Source: Pseudomonas alkylphenolica | GTDB taxonomy: Bacteria > Pseudomonadota > Gammaproteobacteria > Pseudomonadales > Pseudomonadaceae | Length of the DNA: 64,000 bases | NCBI RefSeq assembly: GCF_000746525.1 | Contig: NZ_CP009048.1 | Span: 4,343,501 to 4,407,500 of the forward strand | Direction of reading: 5' to 3' | Shown: piece after piece, positions 8,367 to 17,482 of the stretch | Layout of the letters: every line of letters starts with the position of its first letter | How positions within the stretch are numbered: position 1 is the first letter of the stretch | The notes under the pieces: generated by a model | Told to the model about the DNA's origin: nothing | What the model saw: the letters and a program-made list of their open reading frames with translations, nothing else | The model's database searches: none | Position numbers and translations under genes: made by a program

Positions 8367-10418
8367 ATGTCCGCAGACGCCACCGCTCCCCGCGCCCCGA
8401 TTGCCCGCAAGGCCGAAGGCGCTGATCCCTATGCCTGGCTGCAGGAGCGTGACAGCCCTGAAGTCATTGCTTACCTGAACGACGAGAATGCCTACCAGGC
8501 GGCGCAACTGGCCGACCAGGCGCAATTGCGCGAACAGCTGTTCGAGGAGATCAAGGGCCGGATTCAAGAGACCGATCTGTCGGTGCCCTCGCCCTGGGGC
8601 CCTTACCTCTACTACAGCCGCACCTCGGCAGGTGAGGAATATCCACGCCATTACCGCTGCCCGCGCCCGACTGACGACTCCAATACCGTCGACGAAAGCC
8701 GGGAAGAACTGCTGCTGGACCCCAACCCGCTGGCCAACGGCGGCTTCCTGTCCCTCGGTGCCTTCAACATCAGCCCTGACCATCAGCGCCTGGCTTACAG
8801 CCTCGATACCAGCGGCGATGAAATCTATACCCTGTACGTCAAGGACCTGACCAGCGGCGCCATCGAGCAACTGCCGTTCGACAATTGCGACGGCAGCATG
8901 ACCTGGGCCAACGACAACCAGACGCTGTTCTTCGCCGAACTGGACGACACCCATCGCCCGCACAAACTGCTGCGCCATCGCCTCGGACGTGAAGGTTGTC
9001 AGGCGATTTTCGAAGAAACCGACGGGCGCTTCTTCCTGCATTGCTACCGGTCCAGCTCCGAACGCCAACTGATCCTGCTGCTCAACAGCAAGACCACCAG
9101 TGAAGCCTGGGTGCTCGACGCCGAACAGCCTGACGGCGACTTCACCTGCCTGGCGCCACGCGTCGAAGGCCATGAATACTTCCCCGACCACGGCCAGCTC
9201 GACGGCCAGTGGCGCTGGTTCATCCGCAGCAACCAGGATGGCATCAACTTCGCCTTGTACCAGGCCGCCAGTGAGCAGGTACCGACCCGCAAACAGTGGC
9301 AACTGCTGGTGCCCCACCGTGACACGGTGATGCTCGAAGGCCTGAGCCTGAACGCCAGTGCCCTGAGCCTGAGCCTGCGTGAAGGCGGCCTGCCGATCAT
9401 CGAAGTACGCCCGCAAGGCCTTGCGCCTTACCGGGTCGAATTGCCGGATGCGGCCTACAGCCTCTATGTGCAGGACAGCCTGGAATTTGCCAGCCCGCGC
9501 ATCCGTCTGCGCTACCAGGCCCTGAACCGTCCGGCCCAGGTGCGCCAGCTGGAACTGGCCGACGGCGCCCAGCAAGTCCTCAAGGAAACCCCGGTGCTCG
9601 GCCCCTTCGACCCCGACGCCTATGTCAGCCAGCGTCTCTGGGCCACGGCCAGTGACGGTACCCAGGTGCCGATCAGCCTGGTCCAGCGCCGCAGCGACCT
9701 GGGCAAGCCGGTGCCGCTGTACCTGTATGGCTATGGCGCTTATGGCGAAAGCCTCGACCCGTGGTTCTCGCATGCCCGCCTGAGCCTGCTCGATCGCGGC
9801 GTAGCCTTCGCCATTGCCCACGTGCGTGGCGGCGGCGAACTGGGCGAAGCCTGGTACCGGGCGGGCAAACAGGAACACAAACACAACACCTTCAGCGATT
9901 TCATCGCCTGTGCCGAGCACCTGATAGCCCAGGGTGTGACCTCTGCCGAGCAACTGGCGATCAGTGGCGGCAGTGCTGGCGGCCTGCTGATCGGCGCGGT
10001 GCTCAACCAGCGCCCCGAGCTGTTCAAGGCGGCGATTGCCGAAGTGCCGTTCGTCGATGTGCTCAACACCATGCTCGACCCGGACCTGCCGTTGACCATC
10101 ACCGAATATGACGAGTGGGGCAACCCGCAAGAGCCTGAGGTGTATGAGCGAATCAAGGCGTATGCGCCTTACGAGAACGTCAAAGCCCAGGCTTATCCGG
10201 CCCTGCTGGTGGTGGCCGGCTACAACGACAGCCGCGTGCAGTACTGGGAAGCGGCCAAGTGGGTGGCCAGGCTGCGGGTGACCAAGACCGACGACAATCT
10301 GCTGCTGCTCAAGACCGAGATGGATGCCGGGCACGGTGGCATGAGCGGGCGCTATCAAGGGCTGCGGGATGTGGCGCTGGAATACGCTTTTGTCTTTAAA
10401 GTGCTGGGTTTGGTGTAA
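8367..10418 (+). CDS. ptrB: Oligopeptidase B (S9A serine peptidase)
   Basis: 683 residues from ATG 8367, close to the usual length. The upstream ATG at 8316 lacks an SD. An N-terminal beta-propeller (about 70-400) precedes the alpha/beta-hydrolase domain. The catalytic Ser is S536 in ISGGSAGGLL, the Asp D621 in YNDSRVQYWEAAKW and the His H656 in DAGHGGMSGR. Oligopeptidase B cleaves short peptides after Lys or Arg in the cytoplasm. The gene stands alone, and a REP palindrome follows it. The 686-codon open frame on the opposite strand is a codon-bias shadow. Confidence 0.94.
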   Translation: MSADATAPRAPIARKAEGADPYAWLQERDSPEVIAYLNDENAYQAAQLADQAQLREQLFEEIKGRIQETDLSVPSPWGPYLYYSRTSAGEEYPRHYRCPRPTDDSNTVDESREELLLDPNPLANGGFLSLGAFNISPDHQRLAYSLDTSGDEIYTLYVKDLTSGAIEQLPFDNCDGSMTWANDNQTLFFAELDDTHRPHKLLRHRLGREGCQAIFEETDGRFFLHCYRSSSERQLILLLNSKTTSEAWVLDAEQPDGDFTCLAPRVEGHEYFPDHGQLDGQWRWFIRSNQDGINFALYQAASEQVPTRKQWQLLVPHRDTVMLEGLSLNASALSLSLREGGLPIIEVRPQGLAPYRVELPDAAYSLYVQDSLEFASPRIRLRYQALNRPAQVRQLELADGAQQVLKETPVLGPFDPDAYVSQRLWATASDGTQVPISLVQRRSDLGKPVPLYLYGYGAYGESLDPWFSHARLSLLDRGVAFAIAHVRGGGELGEAWYRAGKQEHKHNTFSDFIACAEHLIAQGVTSAEQLAISGGSAGGLLIGAVLNQRPELFKAAIAEVPFVDVLNTMLDPDLPLTITEYDEWGNPQEPEVYERIKAYAPYENVKAQAYPALLVVAGYNDSRVQYWEAAKWVARLRVTKTDDNLLLLKTEMDAGHGGMSGRYQGLRDVALEYAFVFKVLGLV

Positions 10419-10445
10419 ATCGGAAATTTTGTTGTCTGATCATTT

Positions 10446-10494
10446 CGCGGGGCAAGCCCGCTCCCACCGCCGGTGGGAGCGGGCTTGCCCCGCG
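10446..10494. repeat. REP inverted pair, near-perfect palindrome
   Basis: Two REP units (core GCGGGGCAAGCCCGCTCCC) face each other almost without a spacer, forming a 49-bp palindrome between ptrB and the cNMP-binding gene. It could serve as a transcription terminator or mRNA 3'-end stabiliser for ptrB. Confidence 0.92.
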
Positions 10495-10532
10495 ATAAAC
10501 AAACAACACAAATCAACAAGAAACGACTGCAA

Positions 10533-11003
10533 ATGCCTGAACCAACCCACCTGAACAATGAAATCCGCGACATGCTCATGGACTGCGGCCTGTTCGACCA
10601 GCTGCAACCCGGCGACTTCCAGCACGCTGCCGGTTACTTCAGCATCAGCACCCTCGGCACCGGCGAGGAAATCTTCGCCGAGGGCGATGCCGGTACGTTC
10701 ATGTGCATCATCCATCACGGCGTGGTCTCGGTACGCAAAACCGACAGCGAGCAGCGCCAGGTGGAAATCGCCACCCTGCGCAAGGGCCGGGCCTTCGGTG
10801 AAATGGCCGTACTCGACGGTGAGCGGCGCTCGGCCAGTTGCGTGGCGGCCAGTGACTGTCAGCTGCTGAGCCTGGGCAAGGACTCGCTGGAAAAGATGAT
10901 CAACGATGCGCCGAAAATTGCCGCCAAGATCATCCGCGCCCTGGCCGTAGCACTTTCGCGCCGCTTGCGCATGCAGGACGGCCAGCGCCTGTCACAGGTC
11001 TAG
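10533..11003 (+). CDS. Stand-alone cyclic nucleotide-binding domain protein
   Basis: 156 residues from ATG 10533; the open frame upstream runs into REP sequence. It is a single CRP-like cNMP-binding domain (about 20-135). The phosphate-binding cassette is GRAFGEMAVLDGERRSASCVA, which contains the FGE...R(S/T)A pattern needed for cAMP or cGMP binding. No DNA-binding domain, kinase or channel is attached, so it is probably a small sensor or adaptor acting with another protein. It ends convergently with the next gene, sharing CTAG. Confidence 0.85.
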   Translation: MPEPTHLNNEIRDMLMDCGLFDQLQPGDFQHAAGYFSISTLGTGEEIFAEGDAGTFMCIIHHGVVSVRKTDSEQRQVEIATLRKGRAFGEMAVLDGERRSASCVAASDCQLLSLGKDSLEKMINDAPKIAAKIIRALAVALSRRLRMQDGQRLSQV

Positions 11004-11275
11004 TCGGCTTTCTTGTCCTTGCTGTCATCAGGCGTCAGCCCGGGCAAGGGCTGATCCCTGGGTGGCACGGGCACTTTGATCGACGGCAGCAGTGGCGAAC
11101 CCGGTCGCGCATCACCGGCCCGCGGTATGCTGCTGGGGGTGATCTGCGGATAAGGGGTCGGGGTCGCCGTCCCCGGTGCGCCCGGCACCGGGGCAATGGG
11201 CCGTGGCTGCAGGTCGGCGGCCTGCACCGTTTGCAGGCTGGCGAAGAACAACGCGGCAATGGTCAGGCAGCGCAT
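11000..11275 (-). CDS. Small secreted proline-rich protein
   Basis: 91 residues. A signal peptide (MRCLTIAALFFASLQTVQAA, cleavage after about residue 19) is followed by a mature region rich in Pro, Thr and Ser, ending in a charged DDSKDKKAD tail. No known domain is visible. It is likely exported to the periplasm as an unfolded linker-like protein. The reading frame is supported by the signal peptide, but the function is unknown. Confidence 0.6.
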   Translation of the reverse strand: MRCLTIAALFFASLQTVQAADLQPRPIAPVPGAPGTATPTPYPQITPSSIPRAGDARPGSPLLPSIKVPVPPRDQPLPGLTPDDSKDKKAD

Positions 11276-11400
11276 GCGCAGGCTCCTTCAAACACCTTCT
11301 GACAGCCTACTCCCAAGCGTAGCGGTTTGCCTGTCCGAACGGACCGCCAGCACGCTAAACTTCAGGTATAACCGTAACAAGCCCGAGAAAAGGTAATCCC

Positions 11401-11772
11401 ATGAGTTCCTCATCCTCTGCCGCCGCCACCGCACGGCTCGACCGCATCCTTGCCGACGCCAAGCGCGACAAGGAGATGGGCTATCGCGACAAGGCCCTGA
11501 AAATGTACCCGCACGTCTGCGGTCGTTGCGCCCGGGAGTTCTCCGGCAAGCGCCTGAGCGAGCTGACCGTGCACCACCGCGACCACAACCACGACAACAA
11601 CCCCCAGGACGGTTCCAACTGGGAGCTGCTGTGCCTGTACTGTCACGACAACGAGCATTCCCGCTACACCGACCAGCAGTACTTCAGCGAAGGCTCCACC
11701 AGCAGTCCGAGCATCGCCAAGGCTACCCACAACCCGTTCGCCGGGCTTGCCGGTCTGCTGAAAAAAGACTGA
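11401..11772 (+). CDS. yajD: HNH nuclease family protein YajD
   Basis: 123 residues, matching YajD. An N-terminal helix is followed by paired cysteines (CGRCAREFSG, about 40-49) and the HNH segment LTVHHRDHNHDNNPQDGSNW. The second metal knuckle CLYCHDNEH sits near residues 80-88. The Cys4 zinc site and HH of the beta-beta-alpha metal fold are intact, so nuclease activity is possible, but the cellular substrate is unknown. A clear SD (AAAGGTAA) precedes ATG 11401. Confidence 0.92.
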   Translation: MSSSSSAAATARLDRILADAKRDKEMGYRDKALKMYPHVCGRCAREFSGKRLSELTVHHRDHNHDNNPQDGSNWELLCLYCHDNEHSRYTDQQYFSEGSTSSPSIAKATHNPFAGLAGLLKKD

Positions 11773-11844
11773 TCGCAATCCCCTGACCCACGGTAGCCGG
11801 CAAGCCCGTATAATCGCGTTCTTTTTTGCGAAGGGCCCCGGCAC

Positions 11845-12315
11845 GTGGCGAACAAACGGTACAGCTGCATTGGTCTGTTCAACCCCAAGTCAGCGGAGAA
11901 CGTCGGTTCAGTGATGCGCGCGGCGGGTTGCTACGGCGTCAACTCGGTGTTCTACACCGGCAAACGGTACGAGCGCGCACGCGACTTCGTCACCGACACC
12001 AAGCGCGTGCACTACGACATCCCGCTGATCGGCATCGACGATCTGCAGAAGATCATCCCTCTGGGCTGCACCCCGGTGGCGGTGGAACTGGTCGACGGCG
12101 CCCGCCCGCTGCCCGAGTACACCCACCCGGACCGCGCCATCTACATCTTTGGCCCCGAAGACGGCTCCCTCGACCCGAGCGTCCGGGCCTGGTGCGAAGA
12201 AACCATCTACATCCCGACCCAGGGCTGCATGAACCTCGCCGCCACCGTCAACGTGGTGCTTTACGACCGCCTGGCCAAAGGCCTCAATACCCGCTCCGGG
12301 CCGAAGTTCAAATAA
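11845..12315 (+). CDS. TrmH/SpoU-family RNA methyltransferase
   Basis: 156 residues starting at GTG 11845. It contains the three SpoU motifs: NPKSAENVGSVMRAA (motif 1, residues 12-26), IYIFGPEDGSL (motif 2, near 100) and MNLAATVNVVLYDRL (motif 3, near 133). These form the deep-trefoil knot that binds S-adenosylmethionine. The family 2'-O-methylates ribose in tRNA or rRNA. It lacks the N-terminal substrate-binding domain of RlmB and resembles TrmL in size, but the exact target nucleotide is not evident. It lies 72 bp after yajD. Confidence 0.88.
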   Translation: MANKRYSCIGLFNPKSAENVGSVMRAAGCYGVNSVFYTGKRYERARDFVTDTKRVHYDIPLIGIDDLQKIIPLGCTPVAVELVDGARPLPEYTHPDRAIYIFGPEDGSLDPSVRAWCEETIYIPTQGCMNLAATVNVVLYDRLAKGLNTRSGPKFK

Positions 12316-12321
12316 CCCGGA

Positions 12322-13554
12322 CTAGCGCAGCAGCTTGCTCGCCAGCACTTCGGATTCGCGGCCCAGCACGCTTTCACTGAGCTGGATGAACTCTTGAGTG
12401 CTGACACTGTTCAGGCGCATCAACGCGCGCGTGACATCGTCCAGCGAGCGCTGGTTGTGGGTGTGCAGGCGGATTTCCCGGTCCAGCGCCTGCAACAGCA
12501 GGACACCGCGCGCAGTCACGGCGCTGTCGGCCTGCTCGCCGCGCAGGCTGCTGACCTTGGCGCCGCGCTGCTCAAGGCCGGCCTGCAGGGCCTGGTAACG
12601 CTCCTCGGTGATCCCGCCCGCACGGCGCAGCAGCTCGGTGGCGTAATACTCGTTGATGCTTTCGGCAATCCAGTCGCTGGCCTGGCGGTCATTGATCTGC
12701 GCAAACACATGCACCAGCTCGCGCAGCAAGGGGCTTGAGCCATTTTCGCTGACCAGCGGCCGGCTACTGTGCAGGTAAATCGAATTGTGCCCGGCCCGCG
12801 TGCCGCGCCAGAGCTGATCGCGGGCGCCGACCAGCAGCAGTTTCGGCGGATTGCGCGGGAACACCGCCTGCAGTTGTGGCCAGACGAAGGTCAACAGGGT
12901 CAGGTTATCCAGCCGGCGCATACCCTGGCCCTGAGGCGCGGCAACGCTGACTTCGGTTTCGCCCAGACGCGCACGCCGGGTGCCGATTGTACCGGCGATC
13001 ATCCAGCCGGTGGGACGGTCGAACAAACGCGAGACGTTGTCGATGCGAAAACGCTGTTTGCCGATACGTGGCCAGGGCGTTTCAACGCTCTTCCAGCCAC
13101 TGGGCAACTCGAAACTCAGGCGTGCCACCAACTCGGTGCCATCCTGCTGGTCGAGGCGCGCCGGGGGCACCAGATCGTCACCGCGAAACAGCGCCCAGTC
13201 AGGTGTCACCCGGGTTTCAAAGCTACCATTGCCCTGGCGCTGGGCCAGGCGCACGCGGTAGGTCAGCTGGCTCTTGCCCGGTGCTGGCTGCCAGCGTCCG
13301 CGCAGGCCGTCGCCTTGCAGTTGCCACTGGCCGTCGGCCTTGAAGTCGCTGTAGGCGCCCGCCTTGCCCAGATCGAAGTCCAGGCTACGTACGGCCGCAC
13401 CTTCGGCCAGGGTAACGCGGACCTCGGCCTGTTCACTTTGCGGGATAAAACGGACGTGATAATCCAGATTGACCTTCTTCGCCCAGGCCGGCGAACTGGC
13501 CAACAGGCCCAGGGCCAGGGCCAGGGCCAACAGCCAATGGCAACGCACACGCAT
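12322..13554 (-). CDS. Secreted M61 aminopeptidase-like protein with degenerate zinc motif
   Basis: 410 residues. It has a signal peptide (cleavage after SSPAWA, about residue 25), then a beta-rich N-terminal region and a helical C-terminal region with the gluzincin pattern of M61 glycyl aminopeptidases. The expected HExxH is RELVH (in SSPLLRELVHVFAQIND), so the first zinc-ligand His is replaced by Arg. The downstream glutamate segment WIAESINEYYA is kept. It is probably an exported pseudo-peptidase, perhaps still binding peptides. The M61 assignment rests on these motifs only. Confidence 0.65.
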   Translation of the reverse strand: MRVRCHWLLALALALGLLASSPAWAKKVNLDYHVRFIPQSEQAEVRVTLAEGAAVRSLDFDLGKAGAYSDFKADGQWQLQGDGLRGRWQPAPGKSQLTYRVRLAQRQGNGSFETRVTPDWALFRGDDLVPPARLDQQDGTELVARLSFELPSGWKSVETPWPRIGKQRFRIDNVSRLFDRPTGWMIAGTIGTRRARLGETEVSVAAPQGQGMRRLDNLTLLTFVWPQLQAVFPRNPPKLLLVGARDQLWRGTRAGHNSIYLHSSRPLVSENGSSPLLRELVHVFAQINDRQASDWIAESINEYYATELLRRAGGITEERYQALQAGLEQRGAKVSSLRGEQADSAVTARGVLLLQALDREIRLHTHNQRSLDDVTRALMRLNSVSTQEFIQLSESVLGRESEVLASKLLR

Positions 13555-13603
13555 ACAGAAACTCCTTGTTCCCCTGACGCGATACCCGGCAAGCCTCGAC
13601 GGC

Positions 13604-14053
13604 TCAGCCAGCGCGGAAAATCAGATAATCTTCCCAGTCATCCTCGTCCACGCTGTTCTCGCTCAGCATACGGCCGGACTGGGAAATACGCTGTTTATGC
13701 ACCTGCTGACGATCACCACAGACCAGATGGTGCCAGCTCGGCAGGTCCTTGCCTTCGCTGATCAGACGATAGCCGCAGGTGGTCGGCAGCCATTTGAACT
13801 GGTCGGCCTTGCCCGGCGTCAGCTGGATGCAGTCGGGCACCAGCTTGAGGCGGTTCGGGTAGTCGCTGCACTGGCAGCTGTTGAGATCCAGCAGTTTGCA
13901 GGCGATACGCGTGTAATAAACGCTGTTGTCGTCTTCGTCTTCGAGTTTTTGCAGGCAGCACAAGCCACAGCCGTCACACAGCGACTCCCATTCCTGGCGG
14001 TCGAGCTGTTCGAGGGTTTTACGCTTCCAGAAGGAATCGGCGCTGGCAATCAT
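13604..14053 (-). CDS. ycgN: YcgN family cysteine cluster protein (UPF0260)
   Basis: 149 residues from ATG 14053 ([18 protein letters not shown]), the usual family start; an ATG seven codons upstream is less likely. Conserved cysteines occur in [13 protein letters not shown] (near residue 25) and further at CKLL, CQCSDYP, CIQL, CGYR and CGD. They probably bind a metal or an iron-sulfur cluster. The function is unknown. In many gamma-proteobacteria it is near ycgL and rnd, as here. Confidence 0.92.
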   Translation of the reverse strand: MIASADSFWKRKTLEQLDRQEWESLCDGCGLCCLQKLEDEDDNSVYYTRIACKLLDLNSCQCSDYPNRLKLVPDCIQLTPGKADQFKWLPTTCGYRLISEGKDLPSWHHLVCGDRQQVHKQRISQSGRMLSENSVDEDDWEDYLIFRAG

Positions 14054-14210
14054 GTAACGGGTGTCCTGTTTCAAAAGAGGCGCCGCAATGCGGCGGCGCC
14101 AGTCTAGGGCGAGTCTTGCGCCATTGCCAGACCGCTTGTCAGGGCTGGTACGACACAGTAGTTTGACCGGCGGTTGCTCCCCACCTTTTCCATTCGTTCA
14201 GGAACTCGCC

Positions 14211-14804
14211 ATGAGTGCTAATCCTCGCGTTGCCGAACATGCCATCGACGACCAGTTCATCAAGCGCTGGTCGCCACGCGCCTTCACTGCCGAACCGATC
14301 AGCGAAGCCACCCTGCTGAGCTTCCTCGAAGCCGCCCGCTGGGCTCCTTCGGCCTACAACTCGCAACCTTGGCGGTTCCTCTATGCGCGCCGCGACACGC
14401 CGAACTGGGAGCGTTACCTGGGCCTGCTCAATGAGTTCAACCGCAGCTGGGCACAACACGCCTCGGCGCTGGTGATCGTGATGTCCAAGACCACCTTCGC
14501 AGCGCCAGGCGCCAGCGAAGAAACCCCGGCCTTGTGGCACACCTTCGACACCGGTTCCGCCTGGGGCCACCTGGCCCTGCAGGCCAGCCTCAGCGGCTGG
14601 CACACCCATGGCATGGCCGGTTTCGACCAGGAACTGACCCGCAAGGAACTGAAGATTCCCGAAGGCTATGCCCTGCACGCCGCGGTGGCGATCGGCAAAC
14701 TGGGCGACAAGGCCAGCCTGGCTGAAGCCCTGCAAGCCCGTGAAGTTCCTAGCCCGCGTCGTCCGCTGAGCGAGCTGGCAGCTGAAGGTGATTTCACCTT
14801 GTAA
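14211..14804 (+). CDS. Nitroreductase family protein
   Basis: 197 residues from ATG 14211; the longer frame reaches back through the untranslated leader. FMN-binding motifs of the nitroreductase fold are KRWSPRAF (near residue 16), RWAPSAYNSQPWRF (near 43) and GWHTHGMAGF (near 127). It likely reduces nitro groups, quinones or related compounds with NAD(P)H, but the natural substrate cannot be read from the sequence. The gene is followed by a REP pair. Confidence 0.9.
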   Translation: MSANPRVAEHAIDDQFIKRWSPRAFTAEPISEATLLSFLEAARWAPSAYNSQPWRFLYARRDTPNWERYLGLLNEFNRSWAQHASALVIVMSKTTFAAPGASEETPALWHTFDTGSAWGHLALQASLSGWHTHGMAGFDQELTRKELKIPEGYALHAAVAIGKLGDKASLAEALQAREVPSPRRPLSELAAEGDFTL

Positions 14805-14809
14805 GATTG

Positions 14810-14876
14810 ATCGCGGGGCAAGCCCGCTCCCACAGGGTTGGTGATAACCTCTGTGGGAGCGGGCTTGCCCCGCGAT
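14810..14876. repeat. REP inverted pair
   Basis: Two opposed REP units with an AT-containing spacer lie between the convergent nitroreductase and hydroxyacid dehydrogenase genes. The arms are essentially identical to the pair at 1666-1731. Confidence 0.92.
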
Positions 14877-14884
14877 GCTCTTAC

Positions 14885-15817
14885 TCAATACCCGCGCTGA
14901 AAATCCACTTCCCCACGCAACGCTTCACCGGCCTGATACGCCCGCAGATTCTCGACAAACAAGCGCACCATCGCCGTTGGCGAGGTCGGTGCCGAGCTGT
15001 GCCCGGTCAGCAGCAGGCCCCAGGCAGTCCAGAACGGGTGACGGGCCGGCAGCGGTTCCTGGCGGCAGACATCAATCACTGCCCCGGCCAGATGGCCCAG
15101 CTTCAAGGCGTCGACCAGATCGCCGTCAACCACCGCTACGCCGCGCCCGGCATTGATGAACAACGCCTCGGGGTTGAAGCGGGCAAACAGCGCGGCATCG
15201 TACAGGTCATGGGTCGCCGGAGTGTCCGGCAACAGGTTGACGACATAATCGACCTCCCCCACCAGACGCCCCAGCTCACTCATCGCCGCCACTTCGATAA
15301 AAGGCGCCTGCTCACGGGCCTGGCTGGCGATGCCGTAGAGTTTGACGCCGAAGGGCAGGAGAAACTCGGCAACGCGCTGGCCAATATCACCGGTACCGAC
15401 AATCAGCACCCGGCGCCCTTCCAGGCTGCGTCCAGGCCGGTCGTCCCACTTGCGTTCGACCTGGCTGACCAGACGCGCCATCACCTCCCGCTCGTGACCG
15501 AGCATGTAGGTCAGGACGTACTCGGCCATGACCTGGCCGAAGATACCGACCGCCCGGGTCAGGCGATAGTCGCGCTGCAAACCGTCGGCCAGCAGCGGAG
15601 TGATCCCGGCCCAGGTCGACTGCAGCCATTGCGGCTGGTGGCCCTGGCGTAGCAGGGTCGCCAGCAAGTCCGGTTGCCCCAGCCACACAGGGCATTGAGC
15701 AGCCTGATCGGCCAGTTCGGCAGAATCGCCACTGGTCAGGACTTCAAGGTCCGGAGCGGCCTCGCGCAGCAGGCGGGCGTAGAGGGCATGATCCTGTTCA
15801 GCGATCAAAACACGCAT
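14885..15817 (-). CDS. D-2-hydroxyacid dehydrogenase, GhrA-like
   Basis: 310 residues of the NAD(P)-dependent D-2-hydroxyacid dehydrogenase family, closest in layout to glyoxylate/hydroxypyruvate reductase A. The Rossmann motif is VLIVGTGDIGQRVAEF (about 135-150). The catalytic triad is the Arg of INAGRGVAVV, the Glu of CRQEPLP and the His of LTGHSSAP. It likely reduces glyoxylate or hydroxypyruvate in the cytoplasm. The gene is single and lies 78 bp from ycgL on the same strand. Confidence 0.86.
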   Translation of the reverse strand: MRVLIAEQDHALYARLLREAAPDLEVLTSGDSAELADQAAQCPVWLGQPDLLATLLRQGHQPQWLQSTWAGITPLLADGLQRDYRLTRAVGIFGQVMAEYVLTYMLGHEREVMARLVSQVERKWDDRPGRSLEGRRVLIVGTGDIGQRVAEFLLPFGVKLYGIASQAREQAPFIEVAAMSELGRLVGEVDYVVNLLPDTPATHDLYDAALFARFNPEALFINAGRGVAVVDGDLVDALKLGHLAGAVIDVCRQEPLPARHPFWTAWGLLLTGHSSAPTSPTAMVRLFVENLRAYQAGEALRGEVDFQRGY

Positions 15818-15895
15818 GTTTTTTACAACCTTGGCAGAAACAACGAAGGCCGCCAGGCCTTGGGCCCTGGCGGTATCACAGCAGGCAGGTCGGGC

Positions 15896-16189
15896 TCAGA
15901 CCGGGTCGTTACGACGCAACAGTTCTTCGGGCAGGTGCTCGATATACTCATCTTCAAGCGGCGGCATCTGCAGGTGGTAGCCCTGCTGCTCAAGGTTTTC
16001 CAGGACCTTGGTGATGTCCTCGCGGGCCAGTTGGCGCTCCGGGGTCAGGACCAGGTCGAAGGCATGCACCGGCTTGCCAAAGGCCGGCAGCAGGGCTTCG
16101 GGCACGCGCTCCAGGCCGTCGGCCTTGAGCACGTAAAGGTACATTTCGTTCTTGCGTGGGCTCTTGTAGATCGAACAGATGCGTTTCAT
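15896..16189 (-). CDS. ycgL: YcgL domain-containing protein
   Basis: 97 residues beginning [20 protein letters not shown], the signature of the YcgL (UPF0745) family. Its start overlaps the rnd stop by 4 bp, so it is coupled to RNase D translation. The rnd-ycgL pairing is widely conserved in gamma-proteobacteria, which suggests a role linked to RNA turnover. The biochemical function is unproven. Confidence 0.93.
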   Translation of the reverse strand: MKRICSIYKSPRKNEMYLYVLKADGLERVPEALLPAFGKPVHAFDLVLTPERQLAREDITKVLENLEQQGYHLQMPPLEDEYIEHLPEELLRRNDPV

Positions 16190-17319
16190 TGCGGTTCTCC
16201 AGCGCTGGCCAGACAGTCAAGCAGCGCTTGCCCCATGCGCTCACGGCGCCAGCCGCGCAACGCATCGGGAAGTTGATAAGGTCCGGCGGGGTAGCCGCTC
16301 TTGAGCAGCAACTCGAGGATTTTCTTGCGCAACATCAGCTCCGGGGCGATGTTCAGGCGCTCGGCCTCGGCCTGGCCGATGGCGCGCAGTTGCTTGAGCA
16401 ACGCCGAGGCTTCGATCGGCAGCGGCTCGGGGACAGCCGGTGGCCACTCCGACGGCGGCACGCTGGCCGCCCGCTTGATCAGGTCGAGCAGGAACTCACC
16501 GTCCTGACGAATGGTGCGCGGGTGCATGTCCTCGATTTTCGCCAGCGCCGACAGCGAGTCCGGCTGGGTTTTGGCCATCGGCCACAGGGCATTTTCGCGC
16601 AGGATACGGTTGCGCGGCAGGTCGCGGGCGCGGGCTTCACGCTCGCGCCAGGCGCACAGTTCACGCAGCACCGCCAATTGCGCGCGGGACAGTTTCCAGG
16701 CCAGCTTGGCGTCGCGGTACAGCTCGTTGGGGTCGGTTTCGCGGCGCAACTGAGCGACCAGCTCGGCACCATCTTCCAGCACCCAGGCATTTTTTTCGTC
16801 GGACAGTTGCGGGCGCAGGCGCTCGTAGAGCTCGGCCAGGTGTACCGCGTCTTCGGCGGCGTAACTGACCTGGGTTTCCGACAGCGGGCGTTGCAGCCAG
16901 TCGGAACGGGTTTCGCCCTTGGGCAGCTCGATGCCGAGGACCTCCTGGACCAGACGCGAATAGCCCATGGAGAAACCGAGGTTCAGGTAGCCGGCGGCCA
17001 ACTGGGTGTCGAACAGCGGCGCCGGCAGGCTGCCGGTCAGACGCGACAGCACTTCAAGATCTTCGCTGCAGGCGTGCAGAACCTTGATTACCCGGGTGTC
17101 TTCCAGCAGTTCGGCCAGCGGCTGCCAGTTGCCGATCCGCAAAGGATCGATCAGGTAAGCACGCGCGCCGTCGCCAACCTGGATCAACCCGGCAATCGGA
17201 TAAAAGGTATCAACCCGCATGAACTCGGTGTCGACGGCCACGAAGGGCAGCTGGCGCCACTGCTGGCAGTGTTCAGCCAGACTGCTGTCGTCGCAAATCC
17301 AGTGTATTTCGATGGCCAC
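16186..17319 (-). CDS. rnd: Ribonuclease D
   Basis: 377 residues from GTG 17319, with GGGAGA just upstream; an ORF reading back to 17367 has no better signal. The DEDD exonuclease domain comes first: D30 and E32 in [16 protein letters not shown], the third acidic residue in [10 protein letters not shown], and the YxxxD motif in [16 protein letters not shown]. Two HRDC-like regions follow. RNase D trims tRNA precursors from the 3' end. It heads a two-gene unit with ycgL. Confidence 0.95.
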   Translation of the reverse strand: MAIEIHWICDDSSLAEHCQQWRQLPFVAVDTEFMRVDTFYPIAGLIQVGDGARAYLIDPLRIGNWQPLAELLEDTRVIKVLHACSEDLEVLSRLTGSLPAPLFDTQLAAGYLNLGFSMGYSRLVQEVLGIELPKGETRSDWLQRPLSETQVSYAAEDAVHLAELYERLRPQLSDEKNAWVLEDGAELVAQLRRETDPNELYRDAKLAWKLSRAQLAVLRELCAWREREARARDLPRNRILRENALWPMAKTQPDSLSALAKIEDMHPRTIRQDGEFLLDLIKRAASVPPSEWPPAVPEPLPIEASALLKQLRAIGQAEAERLNIAPELMLRKKILELLLKSGYPAGPYQLPDALRGWRRERMGQALLDCLASAGEPQ

Positions 17320-17382
17320 AAGGCTCTCCCACAAACAATGGCGCGCAGTATATACGCCGCAGGCCACTGCCGGGAAACCGCT

Positions 17383-17482
17383 CTGTGGGAGCGGGCTTGC
17401 CCCGCGGTTGCGGTTATTCAGTCAGATTGCATCGCGGGGCAAGTCGAGTCGTCGCACCGCCGCTCCCACAGAAGCCCGCTCC
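17383..17482. repeat. REP pair, second unit interrupted
   Basis: The first REP (about 17384-17406) is normal. The second (about 17430-17470) has the usual GCGGGGCAAG but is then split by about 16 bases (17441-17457 region) before CGCTCCCACAG resumes. A further partial copy (AAGCCCGCTCCCGCAGC) follows. This REP material forms the 3' end of the eptA reading frame on the minus strand. Confidence 0.85.

Noticed and set aside
8298..10358. 686-codon open frame antisense to oligopeptidase B
   Set aside because: High GC and codon bias open the opposite frame; the plus strand carries the intact catalytic triad and the antisense product has no recognisable domain.
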